Source: Endothia cerciana (Eukaryota; Ascomycota; Sordariomycetes; Diaporthales; Cryphonectriaceae). Taken from it: a stretch of 64,000 nucleotides of DNA. Shown here one piece after another: positions 1 to 11,336 of this stretch. Position numbers and translations under genes: made by a program. Position 1 is the stretch's first letter; every line of letters begins with the position of its first letter. The stretch is from contig JALRMH010000008.1 of assembly GCA_026119935.1 (NCBI GenBank), positions 124,001 to 188,000 on the forward strand, in the 5' to 3' direction. The notes below the pieces were generated by a model. The model did not search any database and was not told where the DNA came from. It saw only the letters and a list, made by a program, of their open reading frames with translations.

Positions 1-3000
1 GCTCGTGACCCACGCGCCAAAGTCAAGGTCCTCCACCAATGTCTTCGACAAGCCCGAACGATTTTGCTCCCCGAAGTATTATACATAGTATACGTGCCTC
101 ACCACGTACTCGCTCTCGTATCACGCAGTACTCTGGTCAGCGAGAACAAAGCCCCCAAGGCGGTCGCTTCCGTGCCTGTGGCCAGCCATCCTTGAAACAT
201 GCAGGCCGAACGGACAGCCACCGAATCCTCCTACAACGGCGCCTCCTGTCATCACCATGCACGAATGGGAATCTGCACTGTCTTGCTGGCGCCTTTTGAC
301 CCCTTCTGCTGGATTTGCTGGATTGACCTAGACTTACACCTAAGGCGCACCTGGGCACCTGGGCGGCAGTGGTTCCCGATCTCGCATGGTCCGGGTCTGC
401 GAATCGACCCTACAGAGCAGAGCGCAGCTTCTCATCGGCTGCACATCATATGCCGACTGACGGAATACATAGTGGTATGGCCGTCTGTCGCTTGGGTTTC
501 CTTCTCACCTCGCGTGATGGGCACAGATCATACAGACGACCCCACACGGCTAAACCCATTTTTGCCGCATGCGGTTGATGAGACGGCTGGCGGCCCACCG
601 CCATGGGCGAGGAGGACAGCTGGCACATGTATGGGTCCGTACGCACCACCATGGTACTATGTTACCCTTTCCTTGTTCCCAGCAGCGGAGATAAACTTCT
701 CGGCTCGCTGGCGGATCTGGATGACGACCCCTGGAGTCAGAGGCAGGACGCACGAACAGAAATGCTATTGTGGAGCCCCGTCAAGGCTCTCGAAGCTCGT
801 GCCTCGGCAGGGCGGCAAATGCGCCTAGCGATCCCGCATCCTGTGGCAGCGCAGCAGAATTTTGTGCCGCTGCTTGTACATACCACAGTAAGTGACGGCT
901 GAGTCGTAGCTGACAATGTGTCAGCGTCCCGAACCCCTGAAGAATACTCCTGGGTCTCGTAGTGGCACGGCGCTCACGGTCGGTTAAATGCCTTTCGGGT
1001 TCGCCAAACGCAGCAACCCTCGGACGAACGACGGGATGGAAGGAAGATGCCGCGCCGCAGTCAACTGCGCCAATGGTCCCTGATCTGCTGACGTCGGTGA
1101 CGCTCCCGAAAGCACTCAGAAACATGAGTGATGTGCACCAAGACAGGGGCATCGCTGTCGGCTTAAGTTGTGCCCAGAACTTCGAGAGAAGAGAAGGGCG
1201 CCGATCCGGCGGATGGTCCCTTGCTTCGGGGACGTGGGTAAGAGTGGCTTACATAGACCGCATTCCGAAGCTTAATCTTGTAGCAGAATGTCAGGCGCCA
1301 CATGGCACGGCATCCTCCCACGATCGATGAGGAGCCTCCCCAACGGTTCGGATCGCCCATCCTATAGTTATATCTGCACCTGGTATTCACACCTAGCATA
1401 CCTAAAACATGATCCAGAGAGGCAAGGCTCATTCGACGGCGGCCAGCTCACGATCATTCCCCGCGAGTCGCGCAAGCTGCTCAACATTCTCCCGGCGGGG
1501 ATTGGCACACTGGTTGCACCTCCACCTCCCGGCTCAACTGAGGATGCTCGGCCATTCGCCTAGGCAGGGAGGCTTATTGGGACCCCCGTGTTTGTTTCGA
1601 GGGACGATCCAAAGTTTCCTGACCACTTGCTATGCAAGACTCATCTTGACTCTGCCGCAGGCAATTCTCCCATAGACGACAGGGCTAGTCGCTGTCACTT
1701 CCTTCCAGAAGCCTGGGCAAGGATCCTTGACGACGATGTGCCATGGGATGTTCCCCGATCTCTATCCTATCAGCTCGTGAGGTCTGTGAGCTCGCGCAGC
1801 CCGTGCAAGTACAGATAGTTTTTGTCGACTCCCTAATGCCTTTGTGCCGTCGGGATCTCCAAGAAGGTTCGACTTCAGATCTGGCGTTCATTTCGCAGAT
1901 ACAACAATCTGGCTGTTTGATCAGACCATTCAGGCGGAGGGGTCTCGGTCTCACTTATCGGGTGTGCAGATCATCTTGAAAGCATTACGCCGTAGGATCC
2001 GAATACTTGGAGCCCATGATGGTGCATTAGTAGGTGGCATGCATCTAGTTTGATTGGTGGACAGTCTGGCTGAGAAGGCCATTCGCTTTTAGGCGGCAAT
2101 AGAATGCTCGTTATTCACATAACCCAACGCTTGTGGGAAGCTGGGACCTGGGAGATCAACCCACCAGGATGCTGAGGCGAGGCTTGTGGAGCGGTCATCA
2201 CACCAGCAGCAGCCTGAACTGCATCAAGAGGCACACGCACAGTCTGTCCTGCAGCTCGTGCATATGCCCCCATGCAGCTAATTGTGGTGTGGCGTACGGT
2301 GTACTTCGTACCATCCCCCCAAAAATGATCATCTTTGTCAGCACAGCGAAAGTGGGTTATTCCACAAGATTTGGCCCGCAAAGGAGACTGGGATAAGCGG
2401 CTCTTTACCACCCAACACTTACGAGTCGGCCTTGCTAGTGGTCGTAATCAGACGGCTGCGGCTGGTACTGTCACCTTGGGTAGCAGACTGCCACCTGGGA
2501 GGTAAGAATGCAATGACACCCTGTGGTACTAAGTAGCGCGATGTGTTCTGGTCCCTACCACTCCTACCTAGGTAACCTGCAGCACAGCTGCCTTTCCAGG
2601 ATTAGTTGCAACTCTACTCATTCCCCGAAGCAGAGACCTACTGCCTAAGTAAACCGTACTCACATTGACTCCTCAGCGTCGCTGGCCTCTAGGGGCTCTC
2701 AAAGACGACGATGTCTCAATCCAGAGGTCCCATCAGCCGTCTTGCCGTGTCCCGGTATTGTGAAGATCGCAGGCGCACTTCATCCTTCGGCATCATGTAC
2801 GATTATTGGTGATATGGTGTTTCAACATCCAACTCCAATCCGCAGATGGCATTGTACCACCGGACGACCACAGTCGCTGATGGTGCAAGCAGACAGCGCA
2901 ACTTCGAGGCAATGAGGCGTGGCGATTGCTGGAGTTCATCCCTGTTGATATACTATTCCGGCCCCTGGGGATAGCGCCTAGTCGTCTTTCGTTTCGTTGA

Positions 3001-4428
3001 CTTGACGGTGATCATGGAAAAGCAGCCCAAAGCTCAACATAGTTTCGAGTTGACACTGTACTCCCTCGCCTACGACCTTGTCGGTTGGGCCACGCGATGC
3101 CAATGATTGTGTGAGGTTGCCCAGCTTGTCAGGCTGGGGTGGCCCGTGACAGGCCACAACCCTGTCGTACGTGGGGAATGGAAGCAATTGTGGCACTATG
3201 TATGTGAGTGACCAGCACGAACCGATTCGCGACAGGCGATCTCTGCTGTCTCCATGACAGCTTGCCTGATCAAGGGCCCCGGGAGGCAGGGAGGACAAGA
3301 ATCCGGCGCTGTCGGCGACGTGCGCAGATCAAAAATGCTGTGCACCGCAAGCCCGTCACATCAAACAAGATCGCTCTTTAACAACCTCGATTAGGGTTTG
3401 CTGGGTTTTACATGTTTGAGGACGCAAACGGGGTCCTGGGCTAAAGTTTCCCCCAATCCAGGCCTCGGAACTAGGATGAACGAAGATCGTCATGGTCCGG
3501 GCAAGATGAGGTTGGGGTCGAAGGCGCCGGCGTCGTTGTAACTGTGCGTATCCGATCCGCCGTTACTCTCGATGAGGTTTGTGAGACGTGCACATTTCCT
3601 TGCCGAGACAAGAGATTTAAGTGAAGACCTATAAGGGTGGCATGTTCAGGTCTGAGTAGATGCGTGCCACACCACATAGCACAAGAGACTGATCCGAAAA
3701 GAGCCGGTGTCAACATGAGTGAAATGAGTCTCTATCGTCCTCAGCACATGAATGCCGTGGCATGCGCAAGCCGCAGCATGGAGGCCCGTACAAGGCTCGG
3801 TCAATCTTAGCACTTTTGACCCTCATCTAGGGTCCGAGTATCTCAGCTCTGCCCGCAGAGCAGTCAATTGGCTGCTTCCATTGTCACCATCTCCTGACAT
3901 CTGATGAACCTAAAATTTGGGCTCGCGGGCTGCAGCCAGCCTACCAACCTAGACCTGTCAGTCAAACCAGACAGACCTTGGAACGTGGAACATAAATATG
4001 TACGTGAGTAGTAGTCGAATATAGTCTTATACAGTAGGCAAACGGGTAGGGAAGTGGTCGAAGATGTCGTGGTTGAGTACTTCAGCAAGTTCCTCCACTG
4101 ATTGCTTCAGACCTCAAGTCCCGAGTGCATGATGGCACGTGGACAACCATTTGTGGCCTAAGGGTGATAAGACACAGCTGACATCAGCTGGCAGCGGGCT
4201 GGCAGCGGCTGGCAGCTCGGTGCAGCTAACGCTAGCGTTCCAGCTTTGTGTAACTAAACAGTCTTACCTAATCAATCCCACAATTTGCAGAGACCTGCCC
4301 CAGTTTGGTGTCGCGAACTTTTCTACTCGGCCGCACTTCAACGTTCTCCTCTCCCCTCTACCCTTCTCCGTTACCCAACCCACCCTCACTTCCTCACGAC
4401 AATAGCGACAGCGTTCAATTGAGTCACC
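1..4428. other. Intergenic region without a supported gene
   Basis: All open frames here are short (under about 210 codons), overlap one another on both strands, and give proteins rich in Arg, Ser, Pro and Cys with no recognisable motif. I see no tRNA and no transposon. The last 100 bp before 4429 is pyrimidine-rich (CT tracts at about 4335-4395) and is probably the promoter and leader of the ribosomal protein gene. A multi-intron gene with very short exons cannot be excluded by eye. Confidence 0.5.
4183..4222. repeat. Short direct repeats of GCTGGCAGC upstream of RPL3
   Basis: Three to four imperfect copies of a roughly 10-base unit (GCTGGCAGCG and variants) lie about 210-245 bp upstream of the L3 start codon. 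They could be a simple tandem duplication or a promoter element. The sequence alone does not separate these. Confidence 0.4.
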
Positions 4429-6152
4429 ATGTCGCACCGTAAGTTTGAGGCTCCTCGTCATGGCTCGCTGGCCTACCTGCCCCGAAAGCGGGCTGCCAGA
4501 CACCGAGGCAAGGTCAAGTCGTAAGTGTTAACGAAAGCAACCGACAACTGCCTCCCTTTTTCGACCGTCTTGCCCGCGATTCTCAACAGATCGAGCAGCT
4601 CCACCCACCAGCTTGCAATTTAAACCCCTCTCCATAATGCCCGCCCTTGCTGATCAGCGTCTTTTTCCCACAGCTTCCCTAAGGACGACCCCAAGAAGCC
4701 CGTCCACCTGACCGCCGCCATGGGCTACAAGGCTGGTATGACCACGATTGTCCGCGACCTCGACCGACCTGGCGCCAAGTCACACAAGAAGGAGATTGTT
4801 GAGGCTGTTACCATCATTGACACACCACCGGTACGAACAATGCAGCCCGCTTGGCGACTGTGCCAATGGCTAACATCTTTTACAGATGATCGTTGTTGGT
4901 CTGGTTGGTTACATCGAAACCCCCCGTGGCCTGCGATCCCTCACTACCGTCTGGGCTGAGCACTTGAGCGACGAGGTCAGGCGCCGATTCTACAAGAACT
5001 GGTACAAGAGCAAGAAGAAGGCCTTCACCAAGTACGCCAAGAAGCACTCCGAGCACAGCGGTGCCTCCATCACCCGCGAGCTCGAGCGCATGAAGAAGTA
5101 CTGCTCTGTCGTCCGCGTCCTCGCCCACACTCAGATTCGCAAGACCCCTCTCAAGCAGAAGAAGACCCACCTCATGGAGATTCAGATCAACGGTGGCTCT
5201 GTCGCCGACAAGGTTGAGTTTGGCCACTCCCTCTTCGAAAAGCCCTTCTCCATCGACACAATCTTCGAGCAGGACGAGATGATCGACGTCATTGCCGTCA
5301 CCAAGGGTCACGGTTACAACGGTGTCACCGCCCGTTGGGGTACCAAGAAGCTGCCTCGCAAGACACACAAGGGTCTGCGCAAGGTTGCCTGTATCGGCGC
5401 ATGGCACCCGTCCCACGTCCAGTGGACCGTTGCCCGTGCTGGTCAGATGGGATACCACCACCGTACCTCTTGCAACCACAAGGTGTACAGGATTGGCAAG
5501 GGTGATGCCGAGGACAACGCTGCCACCGAGATTGATGTCACAAAGAAGAAGATTACTCCGTGAGTTCCAATCAAATATTGATGTTGAGGACTCTGGTGCT
5601 AACAAGATCAGTCTGGGTGGCTTCGTCCGCTATGGTGAGGTGAAGAATGACTTCGTCATGGTGAAGGGCTCCGTTCCTGGCGTCAAGAAGCGTGTGGTAA
5701 GTCACCGTCTTTTTTTCTCCTTTTTTTTCCTTTCTCATCCGTGGCCTATGTCGCTTCCAGAAACTAAGATTCTGTGCCCAGATGACACTCCGAAAGTCTC
5801 TTTGGCCTCATACGTCTCGCAAGGCTCTGGAGAAGGTCGAGCTTAAATGGATCGACACGAGTAAGTCGTGCCCCAAGGCGTCCCTCCTCACGGAAGGCCA
5901 CGCGTATCCCGAACATTACATATTCCCTGTGGAGTGCTTCGTGAAGGCCATGAGGACATTCTCTCGTGTGTCGACTTACAACGAACTGCGCGATCTATCA
6001 CTTGCCCTCCCAATTGGTCTCTTACATATACGACTTGAAGATGCTGACAAACGTTTTAAGGTTCGGAATTCGGACACGGATCGTTCCAGACTCCGGAGGA
6101 GAAGCGCCAGTACCAGGGCTTGCTCAAGAAGGATGTGGAGCGCTCTTCATAA
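4429..6152 (+). CDS. RPL3: 60S ribosomal protein L3 (uL3)
   Basis: This is the large-subunit protein uL3, which reaches the peptidyl-transferase centre and is needed for 60S assembly. The model joins six exons: 4429..4520, 4674..4830, 4886..5559, 5612..5696, 5782..5860 and 6061..6152. It gives 392 residues, the usual length in fungi. The N-terminus MSHRKFEAPRHGSLAYLPRK and the internal segments GHGYNGVTARWGTKKLPRKTH and GQMGYHHRT are hallmark uL3 sequences. The last exon restores the family C-terminus (FGHGSFQTPEEKRQYQGLLK). All introns have GT-AG ends; three are longer than 80 bp, as is common in fungal ribosomal protein genes. The leader just upstream is CT-rich. Identification is secure; the exact last intron (5861-6060) is the least certain junction, although it closes in frame. 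Confidence 0.96.
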
Positions 6153-7217
6153 AGGCTTTGATCTCGTTCTGCGGCGGTCTGGTGTCACGGCTCTCCCTTT
6201 CACACACGCTTGGGCTGGTAATGGGTATTCGAGCTCAGTAGAAGCTGAACAAGGAACAATCAAAAGGTGTACAGCGGACTTGCATACAAGAGAAAGCAAT
6301 AGGTGATGACCTTAGTGGTGATGAAAGACACCAGCCCGTACCATATTGTACTCTGCGTCAATTTCAGCGTTTGTGGCCTTTCAAGCAACAGTGGTTCCAT
6401 CCAGCACGTGATCTACGACAACCTCGCACAAGGAGCCCGTCGCCAGGATATTTACTTCAGAAACTGGACCTGATGATGTCGAAACCCCGACACCTAACTC
6501 AGGGGATGGCACGGAGGCGAAACCAAGGTTTGACCGGGTCGGAATGATATGTCTAGGGAAAAAAAGGAAAACTCAAGAGGAGTATTTCCGGAGACAGGAT
6601 GCCAGCTCTTCCAGAAGTATAAAGTCGGACTCGTTGACCTCACGCATAGGTATACCAGAAGAGATGATAAAGGTTTCCGATAGTAAAGGCACACGGAATA
6701 AGAATACTGGCTAGCCCAAGACAGGACCCTATGACGAGAATATTCAGATCTATGCTCTCCCAAAATCTGTAGTCAAGGTCGACCCAGGCGGGACCACTCC
6801 GGGGGGACGTTTGACGCGCATGTTTATCTACTTGGATGGAGGCCCGGCAGAATTTGGGACGATTTCCGCTTTCCAAGGCTCAGCAAGATCCAATGAGTAT
6901 GTATACGTATATATAGAACATCTGTCCGTACCCAGGCCTCGCCTTTGCCTCTGCGAAGGTCTGTCATAATTTCAGAATGCGACAGTGCTCGTAAATACCG
7001 CCGGATCCAAGGCAGGTTGAAGTTGCCCAGACCTGACCAGTGAGTGACAGTTGTGCATAGTGCATGACATGAGTGGTCCAGGGTTTTTTTTTGGGGGGGG
7101 GGGGGGTAGCAAGTGAGGGCGGGCACAGTGGCGTCATAACTGTGCAGCCAGCCCTCTCTGCATTCCGAGAGTCCTCTGATTTGCCAAAGTCGGCCGCAGG
7201 CCAAGGCACATGGGCAG
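6153..7217. other. Intergenic region, homopolymer tract inside
   Basis: No gene is supported. The stretch holds the L3 3' region and the upstream region of the next plus-strand gene. A run of 9 T followed by 14 G lies at 7084-7106. Confidence 0.55.
7084..7106. repeat. T9-G14 homopolymer tract
   Basis: Nine T are directly followed by fourteen G. A G run of this length can form G-quadruplex structures and is also prone to length errors in sequencing. It lies about 110 bp upstream of the next gene's first ATG. Confidence 0.8.
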
Positions 7218-8095
7218 ATGAGTTCTTTTTCTTCCAAGACAGGACAGGTCGTGACCTCCTCCTTATCCAGAGGCCCCAAGCACGTCTCACCTTCGAAGCA
7301 TCGCCCTCGCTACCTGCAACCGTCCCCTTCAAGTGTTTCCCGTCACCTGCACAACCTGATCCGACGATCTGCACCTACAATCCGCTTTGCAAACCTTGTT
7401 CGCACGGTCAACGGCCACGACGTTCCGTTGACGAGAGTCGATATTTCTCGGGCACGAGGACTTTTCAATCCTAACCTGGCACGCCAGGGTAGCGGAGAAA
7501 CCAAAATGGCATCGGACGAGGAATACCAGTCCTTTTTGGACAAAGCCAACCAAGACACGGCCTCAGGCTCAGCCACGGCGCAGACATCACAGGGCAAGAA
7601 GGAGTTCAAGGCGGCGGACCAGGGCACAGATATACCCCAGCAGCTGGTGGCAGCTACTAAGGACGCGTTCTATGTATCCGACGCGGACGAGCCGTTCGCG
7701 CCTGTCTCGTTGGCGTGGGAGAAGGGAGACGGTCTGCCGGATGAAGGTATGTTGCCTTTCTCTTCAGGGTTCTATGGAACTACGAGGAAAATAATCAAGC
7801 ATGAGCTTGTGACAGCCGCTGTCTAACAAGTCGAGCAGAGGAGATCGCCAAGTTGGTCGAACACTGGGATCCTGCGAGCGCCGAGGTGGAGATCATGGAC
7901 CCGATCGACTGGGACCGGAACGGGCAGTACAAGGACATCATCGACGCTGTGAGGAAGGCCGGCAAGGGGAATGACGTGCGGGTATACAAGATTGCCAAGG
8001 ACAGGTCGAGGGCAGAGTACTTCGTGGTGACAAGGCAGGGAGACGGCAAGAATGCAAGGCTCGTGGGCGTCAAGGCATTGGCAGTCGAGAGCTGA
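7218..8095 (+). CDS. Conserved fungal protein, possibly mitochondrial, function unknown
   Basis: Two exons (7218..7746 and 7839..8095) give 261 residues. I recognise the C-terminal 165 residues, starting MASDEEYQSFLDKANQDT, as the style of a small conserved Pezizomycotina protein that carries YVSDADEPF and ends VGVKALAVES, but I know no function. The frame stays open for 96 codons before that Met, back to ATG 7218. That extension is rich in Arg, Ser, His and Pro with only about three acidic residues, like a mitochondrial presequence. The alternative start is ATG 7506, giving a 165-residue protein with the extension as leader. The single 92-bp intron has a GTATGT donor and a CAG acceptor. The coding assignment is strong, the start moderate. 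Confidence 0.8.
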
Positions 8096-8630
8096 GGACG
8101 AAGAGAACAAGACGCGCGTTTCGGGGAGCACGTGGAAGACTTGGTCTTGAAACCCAAAATCGCAGCAGCCTCAATTCCCGATGATCATAACCTAGGAGCA
8201 ATATTATTGCCCTCTCGCAGAATCTCGGCGAGATTTGTCGCCTTGACTGTTCGTGGTGCTAGATGGGAGCAGGCCAAAAGCCCCCGGGTGAGCTGTTCCC
8301 CCGGGCGACCCCTCCAAAATCTGGACTGCCTGCTGGCGTCGTTGCAGTGCCCCACTTTGTTCAGAAGCTCAGCACCGTACAACCCCACCATTGCCCCTGG
8401 AAGGACTGGAAATGGGACCTTGCTGCCATCGCTGGAGCGGGATCTTATGAGTCAAATTTGAATTTGAGCGTGCATGTGGCGCCGTAGTGAAGTGCTCGAT
8501 CTGGCACATACTGTTGTACTGGCGCTGGAGGACCTTGATTCAAGACCCGATTTTTTTCTTCTGCAAAAACATGAACGGCCCAGTAAGTGGTTCCGGGACA
8601 TTGCATCCAGCTTAATTCACCTTACGCTCA
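8096..8630. other. Intergenic region, trpE promoter
   Basis: No gene is seen. It contains a perfect TGAGTCA element at 8448-8454, described separately, and a T-rich stretch near 8550 shortly before the TrpE start. Confidence 0.6.
8448..8454. promoter_or_regulatory. CPC1/Gcn4-type amino-acid control element (TGAGTCA)
   Basis: A perfect copy of TGAGTCA, the bZIP site used by fungal cross-pathway control activators (CPC1 in Neurospora, Gcn4 in yeast), lies 177 bp upstream of the trpE ATG. Tryptophan-pathway genes are established targets of this control, so position and context fit. A 7-base match can also occur by chance. Confidence 0.6.
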
Positions 8631-10390
8631 ATGGCCCCGATTGACACAACCTTCCAGGACCAGATCGTCCCCTCGCTGGAGACGGTGAAGGAGGTACTGG
8701 CCAAGCAGCAGGGTCCCAAGAAACCGAATCTCGTGCCTCTGTATGGCCAGATATCCTCAGACCTGATCACTCCCTCGGCTGCGTACCTCAAGGTTGTGGC
8801 TCACACCAAGTCGCCATACTCGGTTCTCTTTGAGAGTGCCGCCTCCGAGAAGGTTGGCCGCTACAGTTTCGTTGGTGCGGGGCCCAGGAAGATCCTCAAG
8901 ACAGGAGAGGGCCATGGCGAGTCTTGCGATCCCATTCCTGCTCTGGAGGAGGAGTTGTCTCAATTTGTTGTGGCTGATGTGCCTGACCTGAGGTTGCCCC
9001 CTCTCACCGGCGGTGCCATCGGCTACATAGGATACGACTGTGTCAGGTGAGATGCGTACATCGGTCACGGACAAGCACATCCCCACTGACGTGTGCTCCA
9101 GGTACTTTGAGCCAAAGACTGCTCGGCCGATGAAGGATGTTCTCCAGATTCCGGAATCACTCTTCCAATTCTACGACACCATTGTGGCCTTCGATCGCTT
9201 TTATGGAGTGATCAAGGTCATCACCTACTTGAGAGTTCCCGAGAACCCAGCCGAGGTCGATGCTGAGTACGCCAAGGCGACAAGGGTTGTCGAGGACCTC
9301 ATCAGAGTTCTCGAGGCCCCCGAGATTCCTTTGCCGGAACAGGGGCCGGTGCAGCTAGGACGCGAGTCCAAGTCCAACATCGGTCAGGATGGCTATGAGG
9401 GTCACGTCAAGAATCTAAAGAAGCATATCGTCACAGGCGACATCATCCAGGCAGTGCCGTCTCAGCGCTTTGCTCGTCCCACTGACCTTCATCCTTTCAA
9501 CATCTACAGACATCTCCGCACCGTCAATCCTTCGCCCTACCTGTTCTACATCGATTGTGAGGACTTCCAGATTGTCGGTGCCTCGCCAGAGTTGCTTGTC
9601 AAGTCCGAAGACGGTCGCATCATAACACACCCCATCGCCGGTACTGTCAAGCGAGGCAAGATCCCCGAAGAAGACGAGCGATTGGCTGATGAGCTTGCGA
9701 ACTCCCTCAAGGACCGCGCAGAGCACGTCATGCTGGTCGACCTGGCCCGCAACGACGTCACACGCGTCTGTGAGCCCTTAGAGACCCGCGTCGACAGGCT
9801 CATGGTCGTAGAGAAATTCTCACATGTCCAGCACCTCGTCTCTCAAGTTTCTGGCGTTTTGCGGCCGGGCAAGACGAGATTTGATGCTTTCCGGTCTATA
9901 TTTCCGGCCGGTACCGTGTCCGGCGCTCCAAAGGTCAAGGCCATGGAGCTGATTGCGGAGCTAGAGAAGGAGAAGCGAGGTGTCTATGCTGGGGCTGTGG
10001 GATATTTCGGCTATGGAAGTGTGACTGCTTCTGGCGAAGAGAAAGAGGGAGCAATGGATACATGCATCGCTCTTCGGACGATGATGGTGAAGGATGGCGT
10101 TGCATACCTGCAGGCTGGTAAGTCCAGCCACCAGACCAAAGTACATTCTGAAAATGATCTAATGCGTCGATAGGTGGCGGTATCGTCTTCGACTCAGACC
10201 CGTATGATGAGTGGCTGGAGACTATGGTAGGCGCACCCTCGTCTCAGATACGGCTCGGCCTCATACATAAATGGAATACGCTCTGACACGTAAACAGAAC
10301 AAACTCGGCGCCAACATGAAAACTATCGAATCTGCCGAGCAAATCTACGCTAGACGTCAGGCGAAGCAAGGCAACGGGATGACATCGTAG
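8631..10390 (+). CDS. trpE: Anthranilate synthase component I
   Basis: This enzyme converts chorismate and an amino donor to anthranilate, the first step of tryptophan synthesis, working with the TrpC/TRP3-type glutamine amidotransferase subunit encoded elsewhere. Four exons (8631..9046, 9102..10117, 10174..10226, 10298..10390) give 525 residues, normal for fungal TrpE. The N-terminal domain covers roughly residues 20-150 (LITPSAAYLKV, GRYSFVGAGPRKIL). The chorismate-binding domain follows, with GDIIQAVPSQRF, PSPYLFYIDCEDFQIVGASPE, HPIAGTVKRG, LVDLARNDV, FPAGTVSGAPKVKAMELI and the C-terminal AGGGIVFDSDP. The first exon ends at a GTGAGA donor inside codon 139. A Gcn4/CPC1-type site lies upstream. 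No abnormality is seen. Confidence 0.96.
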
Positions 10391-10540
10391 GAGTTCTAGA
10401 GAGCTTCTGTCCTGGTGTTAATCTCCTTGGCTATCTCTAGAGTGCTGAGTTTGGGTCATGAAGCCTGGTGTGGGGCGGAGCAATATTCTGCCGTCGTAGA
10501 AGCATGCTCATAGACAGATTGAGTAGAGCAAACATTGCCA

Positions 10541-11336
10541 TCAAGCAGTCTCGGCTGCGGCGGCCACTTCCTTCTCTGCATCCTCCTGTACCTCCTTCAT
10601 GGCCTTCTCCTTCTCGTCCAACTCATACTGCACTCCGGACAAGTCCCCTGCCGGCACAACCTTCTCAGAGCCCTTGAACGTCTCATACTCCAGGGCGCTG
10701 AGATCAAGGCCGTTGAAGGTGCGGACCTATATACACAATCAATAGTCACTCTTGCGACGCTTGCGCCCTGAGGGAATGGCCTAGGCAGGTAGATCGCCCT
10801 TCGATAGCCGACACTCACGCTGATTCCGAAGCGGCTGGGGTGGGGTGCGTTGAAGTCGCGAAAGTCAATGCCTATACTCGCACCACACTTGCCGCAGAAC
10901 AGCTGATCCTTCTGCTTCGTATTGAACTGATACTTGGACAAGCGCGTCCATGAGTCGCCGTGCCATTGGACGTCCTTACGGACCGGGTCTTATGATGATT
11001 GTCAGTCACTTAGGTTATTTTGTGCCTCGCCCGGGGCGTCTTTTCGCAAATATGAAAACGGGAGCTTAGCAGTTGATCGCTCTCTAACCCTCGCCGTAGC
11101 CCTCTCCCTCCTCTCTTCTCTCCCATGGGACTATCTACTCGAACTGTGTACAAAACGGGCAACGTACAGACGAGCAGGTATCCAAACCGACGGCACGCGG
11201 AACAATCGCAATTCAATGGCTTAGTCTTAGGCAGGGGAGGCGAGAGGGTCACGCTAAACTTGATGTAGCCACAGTGACACCCTGCCTCATAGGTCTGGCT
11301 CTTCACTGGCTCTGGAGCTGATGTCGCGGTAGACAT
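10541..11336 (-). CDS. GFA-domain (Mss4-like fold) zinc protein
   Basis: Three exons on the minus strand (11168..11336, 10819..10988, 10541..10726) give 174 residues. The protein has the cysteine pattern of the glutathione-dependent formaldehyde-activating (GFA) family: CHC at 20-22, CDCSAC at 43-48 and CGKC at 88-91, which bind zinc in a Mss4-like fold. Most fungal members have no proven substrate, so formaldehyde or glutathione chemistry should not be assumed. The C-terminal 40 residues are a charged Glu/Lys/Ala helix (about residues 145-174) beyond the core fold. A Met nine codons upstream (ATG 11363) is in frame; I prefer 11336 because the family normally starts close to the first CxC. 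The gene converges on trpE, with 150 bp between stops. Confidence 0.85.

Noticed and set aside
4880..5605. 241-codon minus-strand frame inside RPL3
   Set aside because: It is the antisense shadow of the L3 main exon, Leu/Val-rich because of the codon bias of the real gene.
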